Assembly: GCA_037355855.1 (NCBI GenBank)
Contig: CM074758.1
Location: 4,685,001 to 4,749,000 of the forward strand
Reading direction: 5' to 3'
DNA from: Pseudo-nitzschia pungens
Lineage: Eukaryota; Bacillariophyta; Bacillariophyceae; Bacillariales; Bacillariaceae
DNA length: 64,000 nt
The notes beneath the pieces were generated by a model. That model was not told the DNA's origin and did not search any database. It worked only from the letters and a program-made list of their open reading frames with translations. A program made the position numbers and the translations under genes. The stretch's first letter is position 1, and each line of letters opens with the position of its first letter. Below are positions 1 through 9,225 of the stretch, piece by piece.

Positions 1-960
1 CACGTACTCGATGGGTCCATCCACTGGAAAATAAGGGGCACGAAACACGAATCGGTGCCCCGCCGCTAGAATTGCACCCAGTGTCAGTGGATTGTGGTGA
101 GCCAGCAAATTGTCCATGATAAAACACTTCCTATTCCCTGGGGTCCCTTGCGGTAGTGTTTCGAGGATGCTCTCAATAAACGCAGCAAAAGAGATAGCAT
201 CCGTCCCTGTTGTATCAAATCTAACCCAGCGGCGTCCCTCGGGATCCCCGCTGATTGCCATCTTGAGAGTATGATTTACACCATGCCCATAGTTCCCTCG
301 CTGGCGGACTCGCCCGCAAATGGATGCTTTGCCCATCCTCCTGTTTGCGTTCTCCAATTTGATTCCTGCTTCATCCACATCGATCATATTGTCCCTACGA
401 ATGTCCGCAATTCCATACGGATAATTCATTGTCCAGTATCGGAATCGCTTGTATCGATTGCGGAAAGTGAAGGCTTGATTCGCTGTCGTAGACCCCTTCT
501 TCCTGTTGATTCCGATTGAATTTTCTGCTTCTGTGATATCCTTCAAAGAATAGACACGAGGGACAGGTAAGTATCTGCTGTAGGATCTCCAGAGGAACGC
601 GATACACTCGTATCGGGTTGCCTTTGGGTAGATCTTTCGATATAGGGCAAGCAAAAACATAGGATATCCGTGAATCCCTTCCTTCATCTTGTTACCAGTG
701 TGCCTCATTCGCACATTCCTACCCAACTCTCTGATTCGTCTGTTGTAGCGTTTGGCAGTTGAAGAATGTGGAAGAGTCTCGATATTGTTGATATTCTTTC
801 CAATTTCCTCATATCTCACGACACCAGTATGTCTTCTCATGTCCTCTGAATAGCCATTCCCTCCATTTCTAGGGATAGGAATGTCAGTATTAGTGGCATA
901 TCTAGGCGTTTGCAGAGCAGGACGGACTGTGTTGCTCTTCAGGGGATTGCCATTCACCAT
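1..960 (-). CDS. DD34E transposase (Tc1/IS630-like), C-terminus outside the window
   Basis: The ORF starts with ATG at 960 and stays open to base 1, giving 320 residues without a stop. An in-frame stop lies just upstream of the ATG. The N-terminal part (about residues 40-150) is basic and helix-rich and probably binds the inverted repeat. The catalytic domain shows D196 in an IDVDEAG motif, D283 in IMDNLLAHH and E318 in DGPIEYV. Exactly 34 residues lie between D283 and E318, the DD34E spacing of Tc1/IS630 enzymes. This enzyme would cut and rejoin element ends at TA sites. Because the frame is open and all three acidic residues are present, this copy may be active, but its last part cannot be seen here. 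Confidence 0.82.
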   Translation of the reverse strand, partial: MVNGNPLKSNTVRPALQTPRYATNTDIPIPRNGGNGYSEDMRRHTGVVRYEEIGKNINNIETLPHSSTAKRYNRRIRELGRNVRMRHTGNKMKEGIHGYPMFLLALYRKIYPKATRYECIAFLWRSYSRYLPVPRVYSLKDITEAENSIGINRKKGSTTANQAFTFRNRYKRFRYWTMNYPYGIADIRRDNMIDVDEAGIKLENANRRMGKASICGRVRQRGNYGHGVNHTLKMAISGDPEGRRWVRFDTTGTDAISFAAFIESILETLPQGTPGNRKCFIMDNLLAHHNPLTLGAILAAGHRFVFRAPYFPVDGPIEYV

Positions 961-1305
961 GGTCGAATTGTCGGATTGTCGAATTCCCGTCGTTGTCGGT
1001 CGAAATCAGAAGCAGTTCGAAAAATCACTTTCCGTGGTCAATTTTGACAGAAAAAAAGGCTCAAACACACTCTCGATGCAAAGGTTGCTCTGGACAAGAA
1101 AAATGGGTTCAAAGGAGCTGTTGCAACAGGATTTGGGCAACCACCATGGTCCCAGTCGAAATGAGAAGGAGAGGTGTGTTTGGTGTCAAAAAAGAAGAAG
1201 ACTAGAGCCTACACTAAATTACGTAGAAATTTGTACTACAGAGTTTTTGAGGGTTTGCGTCGAATCGACGTAAAAAAGCTTTTTAATCTGATTAAAAAGG
1301 TGAGG

Positions 1306-1330
1306 GGATCAGCTGATAGGAATTCCGTAG
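1306..1330 (-). repeat. terminal inverted repeat of transposon copy 1
   Basis: The terminus is shared almost base for base with 29746-29770, 4079-4103 and 4567-4591. It contains the palindromic core ATCAGCTGAT and ends in CCGTAG next to a TA. Confidence 0.8.
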
Positions 1331-1437
1331 TAGTTGTGCCACGCATAGGTAATTTTTTTTTTCAGATTTGAATGGAATTTTTGTACGGGAGCGCTCATCG
1401 TGGCGCACCCCTTTCTATTATCACCCCTGGTATTGTA

Positions 1438-1528
1438 CTACAGAATTCCTATCAGCTGTCCCCGGGTTTCAGTAGAAATAAGTAGTCGGGGACGTAGAAC
1501 CCGGGGACAGCTGATAAGAACTTCGTAG
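1438..1528. mobile_element. 91-bp MITE with Tc1/IS630-type TIR
   Basis: The ends are inverted copies of one another (CTACAGAATTCCTATCAGCT on the left, CTACGAAGTTCTTATCAGCT read inward on the right), continuing into CCCCGGGTT. TA flanks both sides (1436-1437 and 1529-1530). The element is too short to code and can form a near-complete hairpin. An inverted copy of exactly the same length lies at 32305-32395. It carries the transposase terminus and is presumably mobilised in trans. Confidence 0.8.
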
Positions 1529-1532
1529 TAAG

Positions 1533-2140
1533 GCTTACCGTACAACATGAAAGTGCATACGAGTACCGGTACGTAAGTATCCTTACTTGTACTTCGCACT
1601 ACCGTACAGGAACAAGAACACGAACAAGTCAGGTACAGGTATCTTACGTACGAGTAAGGTTAAGGTAACCTTACTAATAATAGTTTGGTTTTGGTTCTCC
1701 ACCCGCCATGACACAACTGATTCGTGGAATGTATCGGCGGGCGAAGAGGTGACGGTAAGATTTATTGTGGTGAGAAAGATTCGTTTTTAGCATCTTGTCT
1801 GAAACGTTTCTGTGTTATGCCTCGAAGAACTGCCCGAAAGATGGTAACGTATCAGGTATGGGCGTTAATTCTTTCGAAACCATGAGTCATAGTGATGGGT
1901 GATAGGCAAGGAACATTCATAAGATGTGAACAGTTATTCATACACAATGAAACAGCGGACAGCGAAGATAAAGTCAATACTTCTACCGTGCAAGTTCTAA
2001 ACTGACGGCCGAGAGTAAGGTGATCTTGGCTCTCAAAAATTATTTCATCCAACCTTCATACCATCTACTGTATCACCGATCAAGCAGACAACCAACCATC
2101 CATCGCTCCATCCCTCCTTCCAACGATCGCAAAAGAAACC
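1533..2140. other. non-coding: GGTAAC/TACCGG word-rich DNA and upstream region of the secreted-protein gene
   Basis: From 1533 to 1680 the sequence is a cryptically simple mixture of GTACGAGTA, TACCGGTAC and AAGGTTA words that recurs between genes throughout the window. From 1790 to 2140 the composition is ordinary and probably holds the promoter and 5' UTR of the next gene. I see no convincing core promoter element. Confidence 0.4.
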
Positions 2141-2932
2141 ATGAAGAATCTCTGCTCGTCAAGCATCGCCTCGCTGTTCCTCCTGCTCGTCCAAGGCCCG
2201 GGCCGCAACCTCATCGGCGCCGATGATTTCGATAGCAATTTCCTAGACGAAGACTTTGTTAATTGCAGCGGGGACACGGCATTTCTGGAAAGCCTGAGCC
2301 CCGAGCTAGTGACCATGTCGGAGCAGTTCATGGCAACGCAGCAAGCAACCAGCGAAGAAAACCCCGACGGGTCTTACGACCTAAACCTTGTCTTCGACGC
2401 CACCACAAAAGAGACGTTCCGACAGACCTGCGAGGCGGCGGGAGCCCGTTTCGACGAGACCCTCAAGAAGAGCGTGTTGTGCAAAGACGCCGCCGGCATT
2501 CTCGCGAATGTCATCGTCCAGGACTTTGCGATCTGTCTTTCCTCCACGAGTGCTTGCGACAAGGTCGACTCGTGGACCATGATGGACCTCGCACTGATGG
2601 CGAGCGGCATGGAGGAGTGCGAGGACCCGAAACCCCTGGAGGTGCTTCCGGGACCCGGGGATCCCGTCACTCTCCCGGAAAAAGACGACCCGGTCACCCT
2701 TCCGGAAAAGGGAGAGCCGTCGAATCTTCCGGAAAAGGGAGAGCCGTCGAATCTTCCGGAAAAGGGTGAGCCGTCGGATCTTCCGGAGGGTGAACCCGAG
2801 ACGCTCCCCGAGATCGAAGATTCCACGAATCCTCCGGAGGCCTCGAGCGCCGCAGCGGTGTCCACCATACTCGTGGGTTCCGCTGCCGTCCTTCTGTCGG
2901 TTTCCATGATATATCTTCTTTCGACCTCGTGA
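2141..2932 (+). CDS. secreted or surface-anchored protein with LPEKGEP repeats
   Basis: The 263-residue ORF starts at an ATG preceded by AAACC and ends in TGA. Residues 1 to about 26 form a signal peptide with a leucine core. The mature part is acidic and has cysteines at 42, 97, 114, 132, 139 and 160, suggesting disulfides in an extracellular domain. Residues 169-224 are a proline/glutamate-rich stalk of six imperfect units of the type LPEKGEPSN. Residues 236-261 are a hydrophobic C-terminal segment that is either a membrane anchor or a GPI-attachment signal. I do not recognise the globular domain. The likely role is at the cell surface or frustule interface, but the function is unknown. GC content is higher than in the surrounding DNA, as expected of a host gene. 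Confidence 0.75.
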   Translation: MKNLCSSSIASLFLLLVQGPGRNLIGADDFDSNFLDEDFVNCSGDTAFLESLSPELVTMSEQFMATQQATSEENPDGSYDLNLVFDATTKETFRQTCEAAGARFDETLKKSVLCKDAAGILANVIVQDFAICLSSTSACDKVDSWTMMDLALMASGMEECEDPKPLEVLPGPGDPVTLPEKDDPVTLPEKGEPSNLPEKGEPSNLPEKGEPSDLPEGEPETLPEIEDSTNPPEASSAAAVSTILVGSAAVLLSVSMIYLLSTS

Positions 2933-3282
2933 ACGAAACAATCCGAACCATTGTCGGTCCAAGCAATGACACGGGTTATGGCTTCGGGTTCGCTTCCCCC
3001 AAAAAGAAAGGTATCGAAAAGCATCATTGTGAATGAAGCGCCCTCAATCGATAACAAATAGTGCATTCTAGAGTGCTTGAAATGTGTGTAACGAATACCA
3101 AGAGTGAAGAACTCTTGCAAAAACTATTGAGTTGAATAGATCAATGCAATACAATACTGCACTGTACATTTATAAGTTGTTTGTGCGATCCAAGATGCGG
3201 AGCTTCGTCTAGCAGGCTCCGTGCCGTAGCGCGACTCGTGTCGGTAGTTCGATGCTGACCTTGAATCGCAATGATGTTCGAG
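2933..3282. other. intergenic, 3' flanks of two convergent ORFs
   Basis: Nothing codes here convincingly. The stretch separates the secreted-protein gene from the oppositely oriented trypsin fragment and probably holds both 3' ends. Confidence 0.4.
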
Positions 3283-3732
3283 TTAGCCTTTCTTGGAAGA
3301 CTTGAACTTTCTCGGAGCTTTGGTTGGAGCTTTGGTACTCTTCTTGGAAGACTTTGTCTTCTTGGAAGACTTGTTGGGAGTGTGGGTAGGAGCCATGGTA
3401 GGAGCCTTGCTGGGAGTCGATGAAGGGGCGGCAGTGTTGCAAAAGTCTGCCGTGCTCCCCAAATCAACGCAAGCCGTGGTCCTGATCCAGTCAACGACAC
3501 GGCTCGTTCGAGTGTAAACCGCTGGCGTGTCGAGATTACAGGCTCCAAACGACGTTATTCCAATGTGGGTGTCCACAAACGTGCCATCGGCCTGCTCGGT
3601 TCGCACCAACAAGGGACCACCCGAGTCGCCCTGACAGGTTTTACCAGGTCCGGATTCGACAGCGATCATATTCTCGGTGGCGCCAGCCCATTCATATTTT
3701 TCGTTTAGTACAACTTCCACGGTACCATGCAT
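3283..3732 (-). pseudogene. trypsin-like (S1) serine protease, C-terminal half only
   Basis: The ORF has the S1 family signature CQGDSGGPL, whose serine is the nucleophile, preceded by an ENMI...SGPGKT stretch and followed by GITSFGACN and VYTRTSRVVDWI, the usual end of the chymotrypsin fold. The segments carrying the catalytic His and Asp are absent: about 12 codons upstream of the ATG, in-frame TGA codons close the frame. The product ends in a PSKAPTMAPT linker and a lysine-rich tail with SSKK repeats, a common diatom arrangement. It is either a 5'-truncated pseudogene or the last exon of a gene whose first exons have been lost. The fragment alone cannot be an active protease. Confidence 0.72.
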
Positions 3733-4076
3733 GCAGAGATAGGTCCAGACGGAAGAAGTGCAGATTGATCATCAATTAACTACTGTAACGGTAAGGTTTA
3801 CGGTAGTGTTACTGTATCACACTACTTTTAGCGTACGACGAGAAAAAAATTGGCTATCTTGTTGGAAACTGATCAAACGAATTCCCTTGGTGTACAGTAA
3901 CCTTACCGTATATACCAGGTAATCTTGCCGGTACCGGTAATGTTTGGCCTCATGAAGAGTTGAAAAAAAAAACTCATCAAACCTCATAGAATGTCTGAGG
4001 ATTAAATTGAACATTTGTTCTTTGGTCCTTGACCACTCCAAATAATCATCGATCACATCCTTCTCAAAATCCTGGA
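3733..4076. other. non-coding, TACCGGTAA-type words
   Basis: This is AT-rich DNA with GGTAAG/TTACCG words. It replaces the expected 5' half of the trypsin gene. No ORF resembles a known protein. Confidence 0.35.
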
Positions 4077-4078
4077 TA

Positions 4079-4591
4079 CTACGGAATTCCTATCAGCTGA
4101 TCCCCCTATTTTTAATCAGATTAACTTCTTGGGGAGTTTAGGGCATTTTGACCTTTGTCTGGTAGTAGATTTTTCTACTGGAGTCTACTACACGACTCTG
4201 TCATTTCCCAAAAAAAAACTCTGGTACTAATTTTCTACACAAATTCATGTACAAATTAGGCTACTAGTACAACTCCTCCTGACCATGGTGATTGAATTGG
4301 AAGCAGTTGCAATAGACTTGTAGCCATACCACCTATGTCCATCCAACCCTTGTGCCCAGAGTTGGTTTATCTGGTGTTATCAACTCAAGATTGGTTGAGT
4401 AGGAGCCAAAATGTAATTTTGAACAATATCATGTAGAATAAGTACTCGAGAGATTTCTCAATGAGTTGCCTTGGAGATGCTCTGTAGAGCCGTGTAGAAA
4501 AATCTACTACCAGACGAAGGTCAAAATGCCCTAAACTCCCTGAGTTAATCTGATTTAAAATGGGGGGGATCAGCTGATAGGAATTCCGTAG
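4079..4591. mobile_element. 513-bp non-autonomous transposon (MITE) of the Tc1/IS630-like family
   Basis: Both ends carry the CTACGGAATTCCTATCAGCT terminus of the transposase-bearing element and are flanked by TA (4077-4078 and 4592-4593). The inverted arms run inward about 100 bp, through TTTTAATCAGATTAA, GGGCATTTTGACCT and AGTAGATTTTTCTAC. The centre is non-coding. It lies directly downstream of the DUF6818-like pseudogene on that gene's strand and may have separated it from its 3' end. Confidence 0.82.
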
Positions 4592-4605
4592 TACTATGGC
4601 GGCCA

Positions 4606-5213
4606 GCACCAACAGCAACTTCAAGCACTTCGATTAACATCTTTCTGTCTTCCTTCGCTTTGGCTTTTGCCTGTTCTCTATCAGCACGTGCCCAACAGGA
4701 GCATGTCTGGATCATTGTCCTCCTCAGCTGTTAGTTGAGAAGGTTGACAAAGCGGAACGCCATCAGTAAATTGTTGTTGGGTTGCGAGAGTACCTGCTTG
4801 AGTAGCAGTAGCACCTGTAGCAATAGTACTTCCTGGATCAGGGGAACGTTTGACACGCTAACAAAAGCTCCGCCCCTTCCTCCATTTGCCTCGAGATTGT
4901 ATACCTCTTCTCCTTGGCCAACTTCAGCCTTCAAACCAATCAAATACTTGATATACTTTGCTTCTTTAACCTCCCAAGGACAATTTGGATCACCAGTTAG
5001 GACTTGTTTCCTGTGTAAAGTAGAGTATTTTCTTCAAATCGAATCGACATCTCTTCCAGGATATTTTTCAGTGTGTCTGCTGTCAGCAGCCTGTTGCCAC
5101 CACTCATCAGGGCCAATTGGTCTCAGCTCCCTCAGTATACCAAAACAATGTCTGAGCTCCTTGTCGGAGTAGTTATTGCTGCCGGTTCTCCGGCCTCCTT
5201 TGTTGTTTGGCAT
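4606..5213 (-). pseudogene. DUF6818-like protein gene with one in-frame TGA and a degraded 3' end
   Basis: Reading begins at the ATG at 5213 (MPNNKGGRRTGSNNYS). A run follows with KELRHCFGILRELRPIGPDEW, PGRDVDSI, then RKYSTLHRKQ and TGDPNCPWEVKEAKYIK, matching in order the DUF6818 pattern, a Myb/SANT-like domain of plants and stramenopiles. A TGA at 5034-5036 stands where the family has arginine, consistent with CGA to TGA. The same frame then runs on to 4731. A lysine/arginine-rich helix (REQAKAKAKEDRKM) continues in another frame to about 4606, where a MITE begins. The protein would have been a nuclear DNA-binding factor. It is now probably a pseudogene, unless the stop is read through. Confidence 0.6.
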
Positions 5214-5649
5214 GGTGAAGGGGATGCCCAAAAAAATGATTGCAAAGGAGATGCTGGACCAAATGATATACACATAATCCAAAAGAGAAACAACACATGT
5301 TGTCAGATGTAGAAAGAATTTTCAAAAAAGAACACATTTTCAGTCATCATCTGTTGAATGACTTTCAGAGGTTGTGGGACTAATATTTCTTAAGTCATTA
5401 GTTCCATACGTAAATTTCTGGATGCTCCTGCAAGAGGGTCCTCGGAGGAGCAGTTTATGTGCAAACACAACCAGGTTCACTTGTTAATAGGATTTTATGA
5501 TTTCCTGAAATACAAAATTTAATGTGTGGACACACGTAAAATTTATGTGTTTCTATTTCAGGAATGACTCAATAGCAGCAGTAGTTCAGGAATGACTCAA
5601 TAGCAGCAGTAGTACTAGTACTACTTGTAGTATCATGTAGTACTAGTAG
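5214..5649. other. non-coding, small direct repeats
   Basis: The stretch holds a duplicated 25-bp unit (AGGAATGACTCAATAGCAGC, 5560-5610) followed by ACTAGTAGTACT microsatellite-like DNA up to the first satellite copies. No gene is seen. Confidence 0.35.
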
Positions 5650-5885
5650 TACTAAATCAGGGTCCAGCATCCTGCTTAACATCCTGTTCACTACTATCCC
5701 ACTTAGCACAGTACAGCAGTTCGGTTTATCAGTTAGCACCCCCTAGTATAGATCTCCCAATATTGATCTGCTAAGAACTGGGGCATGTATATCTGGTAAA
5801 ACAGGGTCCAGCAGCATCCTGCTTAACATCCTGTTCACTAGTACTATCCCTCTTAGCACAGTACACCAGTTTGGTTCTGTTAAAT
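5650..5885. repeat. dispersed ~147-bp satellite family (Sat-A), locus 1
   Basis: About one and a half units carry the diagnostic words AGATCTCCCAATATTGATCT, CCAGCATCCTGCTTA and TAGCACAGTACA. The same unit recurs at 7474-9167 (interrupted), 10930-11037, 21945-22995 and 36073-37205. Confidence 0.7.
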
Positions 5886-6283
5886 TGTAACCGTGACACG
5901 ATTCATCCCATACGCGCACCATGCGCAAAATAGTTTTCTACAGGGTTTCCAGTACTGCTTGTAAACAAGCAGCAAACACAACAAGACAGCGACGTCGATT
6001 CCCCGACAAGATTGATGTCTTCACTTCTTTAGTTTAACTCTGATTTGAATACCTTGATACCTACATCCTGCTCCCTGAGCAACTCCCTGTAGAACTACAA
6101 GCCTAGGATCTAACTGACTGTGCCAAGTGGTAGTTAGAATAGATTTGGCCAACTGTCTTCCCCTTTGGTCGTAGTGGTGAATCCGAGACTATCGATAGAA
6201 CGGACCGGCACCTCAACCGGTTTGATTGCTCCTGCTGTATATCTCCAAGCTTGCCTTAGGACCTATCAGCCTAAAACCAGTTT
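5886..6283. other. unassigned non-coding DNA
   Basis: No ORF with family resemblance and no long repeats were found. It precedes a retroelement leader-like sequence. Confidence 0.3.
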
Positions 6284-6600
6284 CAGCTACATTTTATCAG
6301 ATTAACAGTCGCAAGCTTATTTTTAAGCTTGCAAAGCTGGAGATCTACAGGCCGCGCAAAACAACAAGGGACAACGACGACGACGACGACGAAAAGACAA
6401 CGACCGACGCTGCTCTCAGTTTTAATTCTACACTGGAACACCAAGCCCCCTGTTGCAAGGCCGTTCCAGGTATTATTATTCTCCTTGTTATTGCGGATAA
6501 TACAGTACAAACGGCGTCTCGAAACTCCAAGAATTGACGGAGAAAGAATTTTTCAAAATTCTGCTGTGCTGCACCTATTTCTCCAGTCACGACGAGACGC
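6284..6600 (+). mobile_element. retroelement leader-like sequence, copy 1
   Basis: About 320 bp here are homologous to 20150-20470, sharing TTCAGCTACATTTTA(A/T), GATTAACAGTCGCAAGCT, GACGACGACGACGA, GCAAGGCC and AGTCCAAGAATTGA(C/G)GGAG. Both copies are followed by a proline/threonine-rich ORF start. That layout suggests the untranslated leader of a retroelement, but no terminal repeats or reverse transcriptase belong to it in this window. Confidence 0.35.
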
Positions 6601-6744
6601 AAGTACAACGACGCAAATACAACATATAACCTCCCACTGATAGATCTGTATTCTCCGAATACAGCTGTATCTTCCCTTGTATCCACCAGGCAAATATACC
6701 CTGTTCCTCTGCCGGATACACCCTTCTCGGATTTATCCACACCA

Positions 6745-6968
6745 CACGGACGGTGTTTTTCGACCAACAACGGCGTTTTCGAATGATAACGACGCCTCGA
6801 ACAACAACGCTGGTTTCGACCAATAACGGTGTTTACAACTGCTGTTTTAACGGTGTTTTTCGAACGACAACAGCGCTTTCAAACAACAACGGCGTTTTAA
6901 CGGTGTTTTCGAACGACAACGGTGTTTTCGAACGACAACGGCGTTTCGAACAACAACGACGCTTTTGA
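6745..6968. repeat. ~21-bp tandem repeat (ACGGTGTTTTCGAACGACA type)
   Basis: At least ten degenerate units alternate CGGTGTTTTCGAACGACAA and CGGCGTTTCGAACAACAA. It may be an expanded part of the leader region. Confidence 0.6.
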
Positions 6969-7185
6969 ACGACACAAGACAGTGCTCAGCAATATTTAAC
7001 CTCCACCAAGGTCACGAATACAGCTGCAATAACCTCTGTATTTTCCCCAGGCATATCAACTCCCTGTTCTTGGATCTTATCCTATTCTGGATACTGGATC
7101 CTACCACATTGAATTTCGGACATTCTATACTATACCGAACCCAACAACGAGCTTCGTTCCCTCTGACAACAGCGACACTTCCTTT

Positions 7186-7485
7186 ATGCCTCGTCGACGC
7201 ACCCGACAAAGCGCTCCCTTCCCCGCATCCTACCAAGATCAGTACAGAGACCTTCGGTCTATTATCACTGCATCTCATTCTCTTTTTGATCGCCCAATAG
7301 CCTCTGAAGAATCCGACGACATGTCCGATGAGACTCCCGCAGACACGGCAATCGCTGATGCCTCCACCCCCAACACCACAACTGAAACCACACCTGCTGC
7401 TGCCGCCGCCACCCCACTACCAAGGGATGTTGCCAGCAACCTTACCACACATTTTGATCATTATTGTGCCAAGCATACCCTATAG
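7186..7485 (+). CDS. truncated N-terminus of a low-complexity, gag-like ORF
   Basis: The ATG at 7186 opens a 99-residue ORF with a basic start (MPRRRTRQ), an acidic middle (SEESDDMSDE) and a Thr/Ala/Pro-rich stretch. It is cut off exactly where the satellite begins, at AGATCTCCCAATATTCATCT near 7483. Its position behind the leader-like sequence suggests the start of a retroelement ORF1/gag. No domain can be named. Confidence 0.3.
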   Translation: MPRRRTRQSAPFPASYQDQYRDLRSIITASHSLFDRPIASEESDDMSDETPADTAIADASTPNTTTETTPAAAAATPLPRDVASNLTTHFDHYCAKHTL

Positions 7486-8062
7486 ATCTCCCAATATTCA
7501 TCTGATAAGAACTGGGGCATGTACATCTGCTGGTACAAATTCTACCAGAAGGGTCCACCAGCATCCTGCTTAACATCTTCCTGTTCAGTATCACCCATAG
7601 CACAGTACAGTTCTGTTTGTCAGTTAGCATTGTCCTGTAGATCTCCCAATATTGATCTGACAAGAACTGGGGCATGTAGTACATCTCCTGGTACAAATTC
7701 TACATACAGGGCCCAGCATCCTGCTGAGGAGCACCCTGTTCAGTATCCCCCTTAGCCCAGTACAGTTCGGTTTATCAGATAGCACACTGAATATTTTATA
7801 ATATTGATCTAATAAGAGATAGGGTATGTAGATCTGGTACAAATTCTACTAGAAGGGTCCAGCATCCTGCTTAGCATCCTGTTCACTATCTCCCTTAGCT
7901 ATCAGTTATCCCCCTTAGCCCAGTACGGTTCGGTTCATCAGTTAGCATCCTGTAAATCACCCAATATTGATCTGCTAAGAACTGGGGTATATAGATGTGG
8001 TACAAATTCTACAAACAGGGCCCAGGAGCATCCTGCTGAGCATCCTGCTTAACATCCTGTTC
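7474..8062. repeat. Sat-A satellite, locus 2 (continues at 9128-9167)
   Basis: About four units of the ~147-bp family. The last unit is split by the solo LTR at 8063-9127 and resumes as GTTCAGTATCCCCC at 9128. Intact neighbours read CCTGTTCAGTATCCCCC, so the target site before insertion is directly visible. Confidence 0.75.
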
Positions 8063-9127
8063 TATGAAGATATCCAAGATGGTGCTATGGACTGTGCTAA
8101 GGCTCCTGTGTAGAGAACTGTACTGAGGCTACAGGTATTACTAGCCTCCAGTAACTGTTTACAGGATGCTAGGCTTTATGCTAAACTGTATGCTAAACAC
8201 TTAGCAACAGGCTTAGCAACAGGCTTAGCAACAGGCTTAGCAACAGGCTTAGCAACAGGCTTAGCAACAGGCTTAGCAACAGGCTTAGCAACAGGCTTAG
8301 CAACAGACCTAGTATCCTGTTTGGTATAGGTGCTAACTCCGAAGGTACTAGGGTTGTCGCGTACGATTTGTACCAGTTATACGTACCCCGAGTATAGCAC
8401 CCGCAATAGTGTAGCTAAATGCTACAGGGTTAGGGTTGCTAATGCTAAGAGATACTGGAGATGCTAACCTACCATGATACCATGCTAAGATACTATGCTA
8501 CCGCCGGGGTCGGGTCATTGGTGTACATTATATACTATGACCGGATACCTGACCCAGACAGTTACCCAGCAAGTTAGCTCAAGCTAGCGAGCTAAGCACG
8601 CACACGATTGGATTTAATTAAGCGCTACGCTACTCCGTAGAATACAGTACTGGAGCTACAGAGCTCTGTTATCCTACAAATTAGCGGAGCGCTGTCACGA
8701 TACAGAGCTGAGCACTTTGGCTCAGCTCCTTTCACTCTTTCTTTTTCACTCTAAAATAAACGACCTATCACGCCCTCCCCATGATCGATTCCGATGTACC
8801 TCTAGGGAAGTATCTTGTAGTATCTAAGTGTATGCAACAGAGCTTGAACAGTATCCACTGTAGCCTCACTATTTGCCAGGACTCCACGTGGTATTATTGT
8901 TATTGTTATCACCTACTTGCTGACGAGCAATATCAGCGCAAACAAACACCTACTATCATGCCCTCCCCTTCCAACAATCCCTTTGTACCTCTAGGGGAGT
9001 ATCTTGTAGTAACTGAGTGTATGTAATAGCATCAGAACAGTATCCTCTGTAGTCTCACTATTTGCCAGCACTCTGTGCTGTCCTTTTGTTAATGTTCTCC
9101 TATTGCCAACAGGCAAATATCAACACA
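8063..9127 (+). mobile_element. solo LTR of the 52.1-kb Copia family
   Basis: The sequence begins TATGAAGATATCCAAG and ends AATATCAACACA, the same termini as the 914-bp LTRs at 52101 and 61232. It is flanked by a perfect 4-bp duplication, GTTC (8059-8062 and 9128-9131). It is longer (1065 bp) for two reasons: the 12-bp CTTAGCAACAGG repeat has nine copies instead of six, and about 190 bp near the 3' end is duplicated (units starting near 8755 and 8935). It has diverged clearly from the two young LTRs, so it is older. It presumably arose by LTR-LTR recombination. Confidence 0.82.
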
Positions 9128-9225
9128 GTTCAGTATCCCCCCTAAGCACAGGACAGTTCCGGCTGAGCTGGCATCCAGGTCCAGGGGAGCTGGAGGCACG
9201 GTGCTGGATTGTGAGGAGTCTTTGG

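Larger units (their letters stand above)
1..1330 (-). mobile_element. Tc1/IS630-like DNA transposon, copy 1 (cut by the window edge)
   Basis: This is a minus-strand class II element whose outer (5') end lies at 1330 and whose far end is outside the window. The end reads inward as CTACGGAATTCCTATCAGCT, followed by CCCC and a short AT-rich stretch, and is flanked by TA at 1331-1332, the target duplication typical of the Tc1/mariner superfamily. A 370-bp leader separates the end from the transposase ATG. A deleted second copy lies at 28800-29770, and the same terminus caps the small elements at 1438, 4079, 32305 and 40726, so this is the likely source of the mobilising enzyme. Confidence 0.8.
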
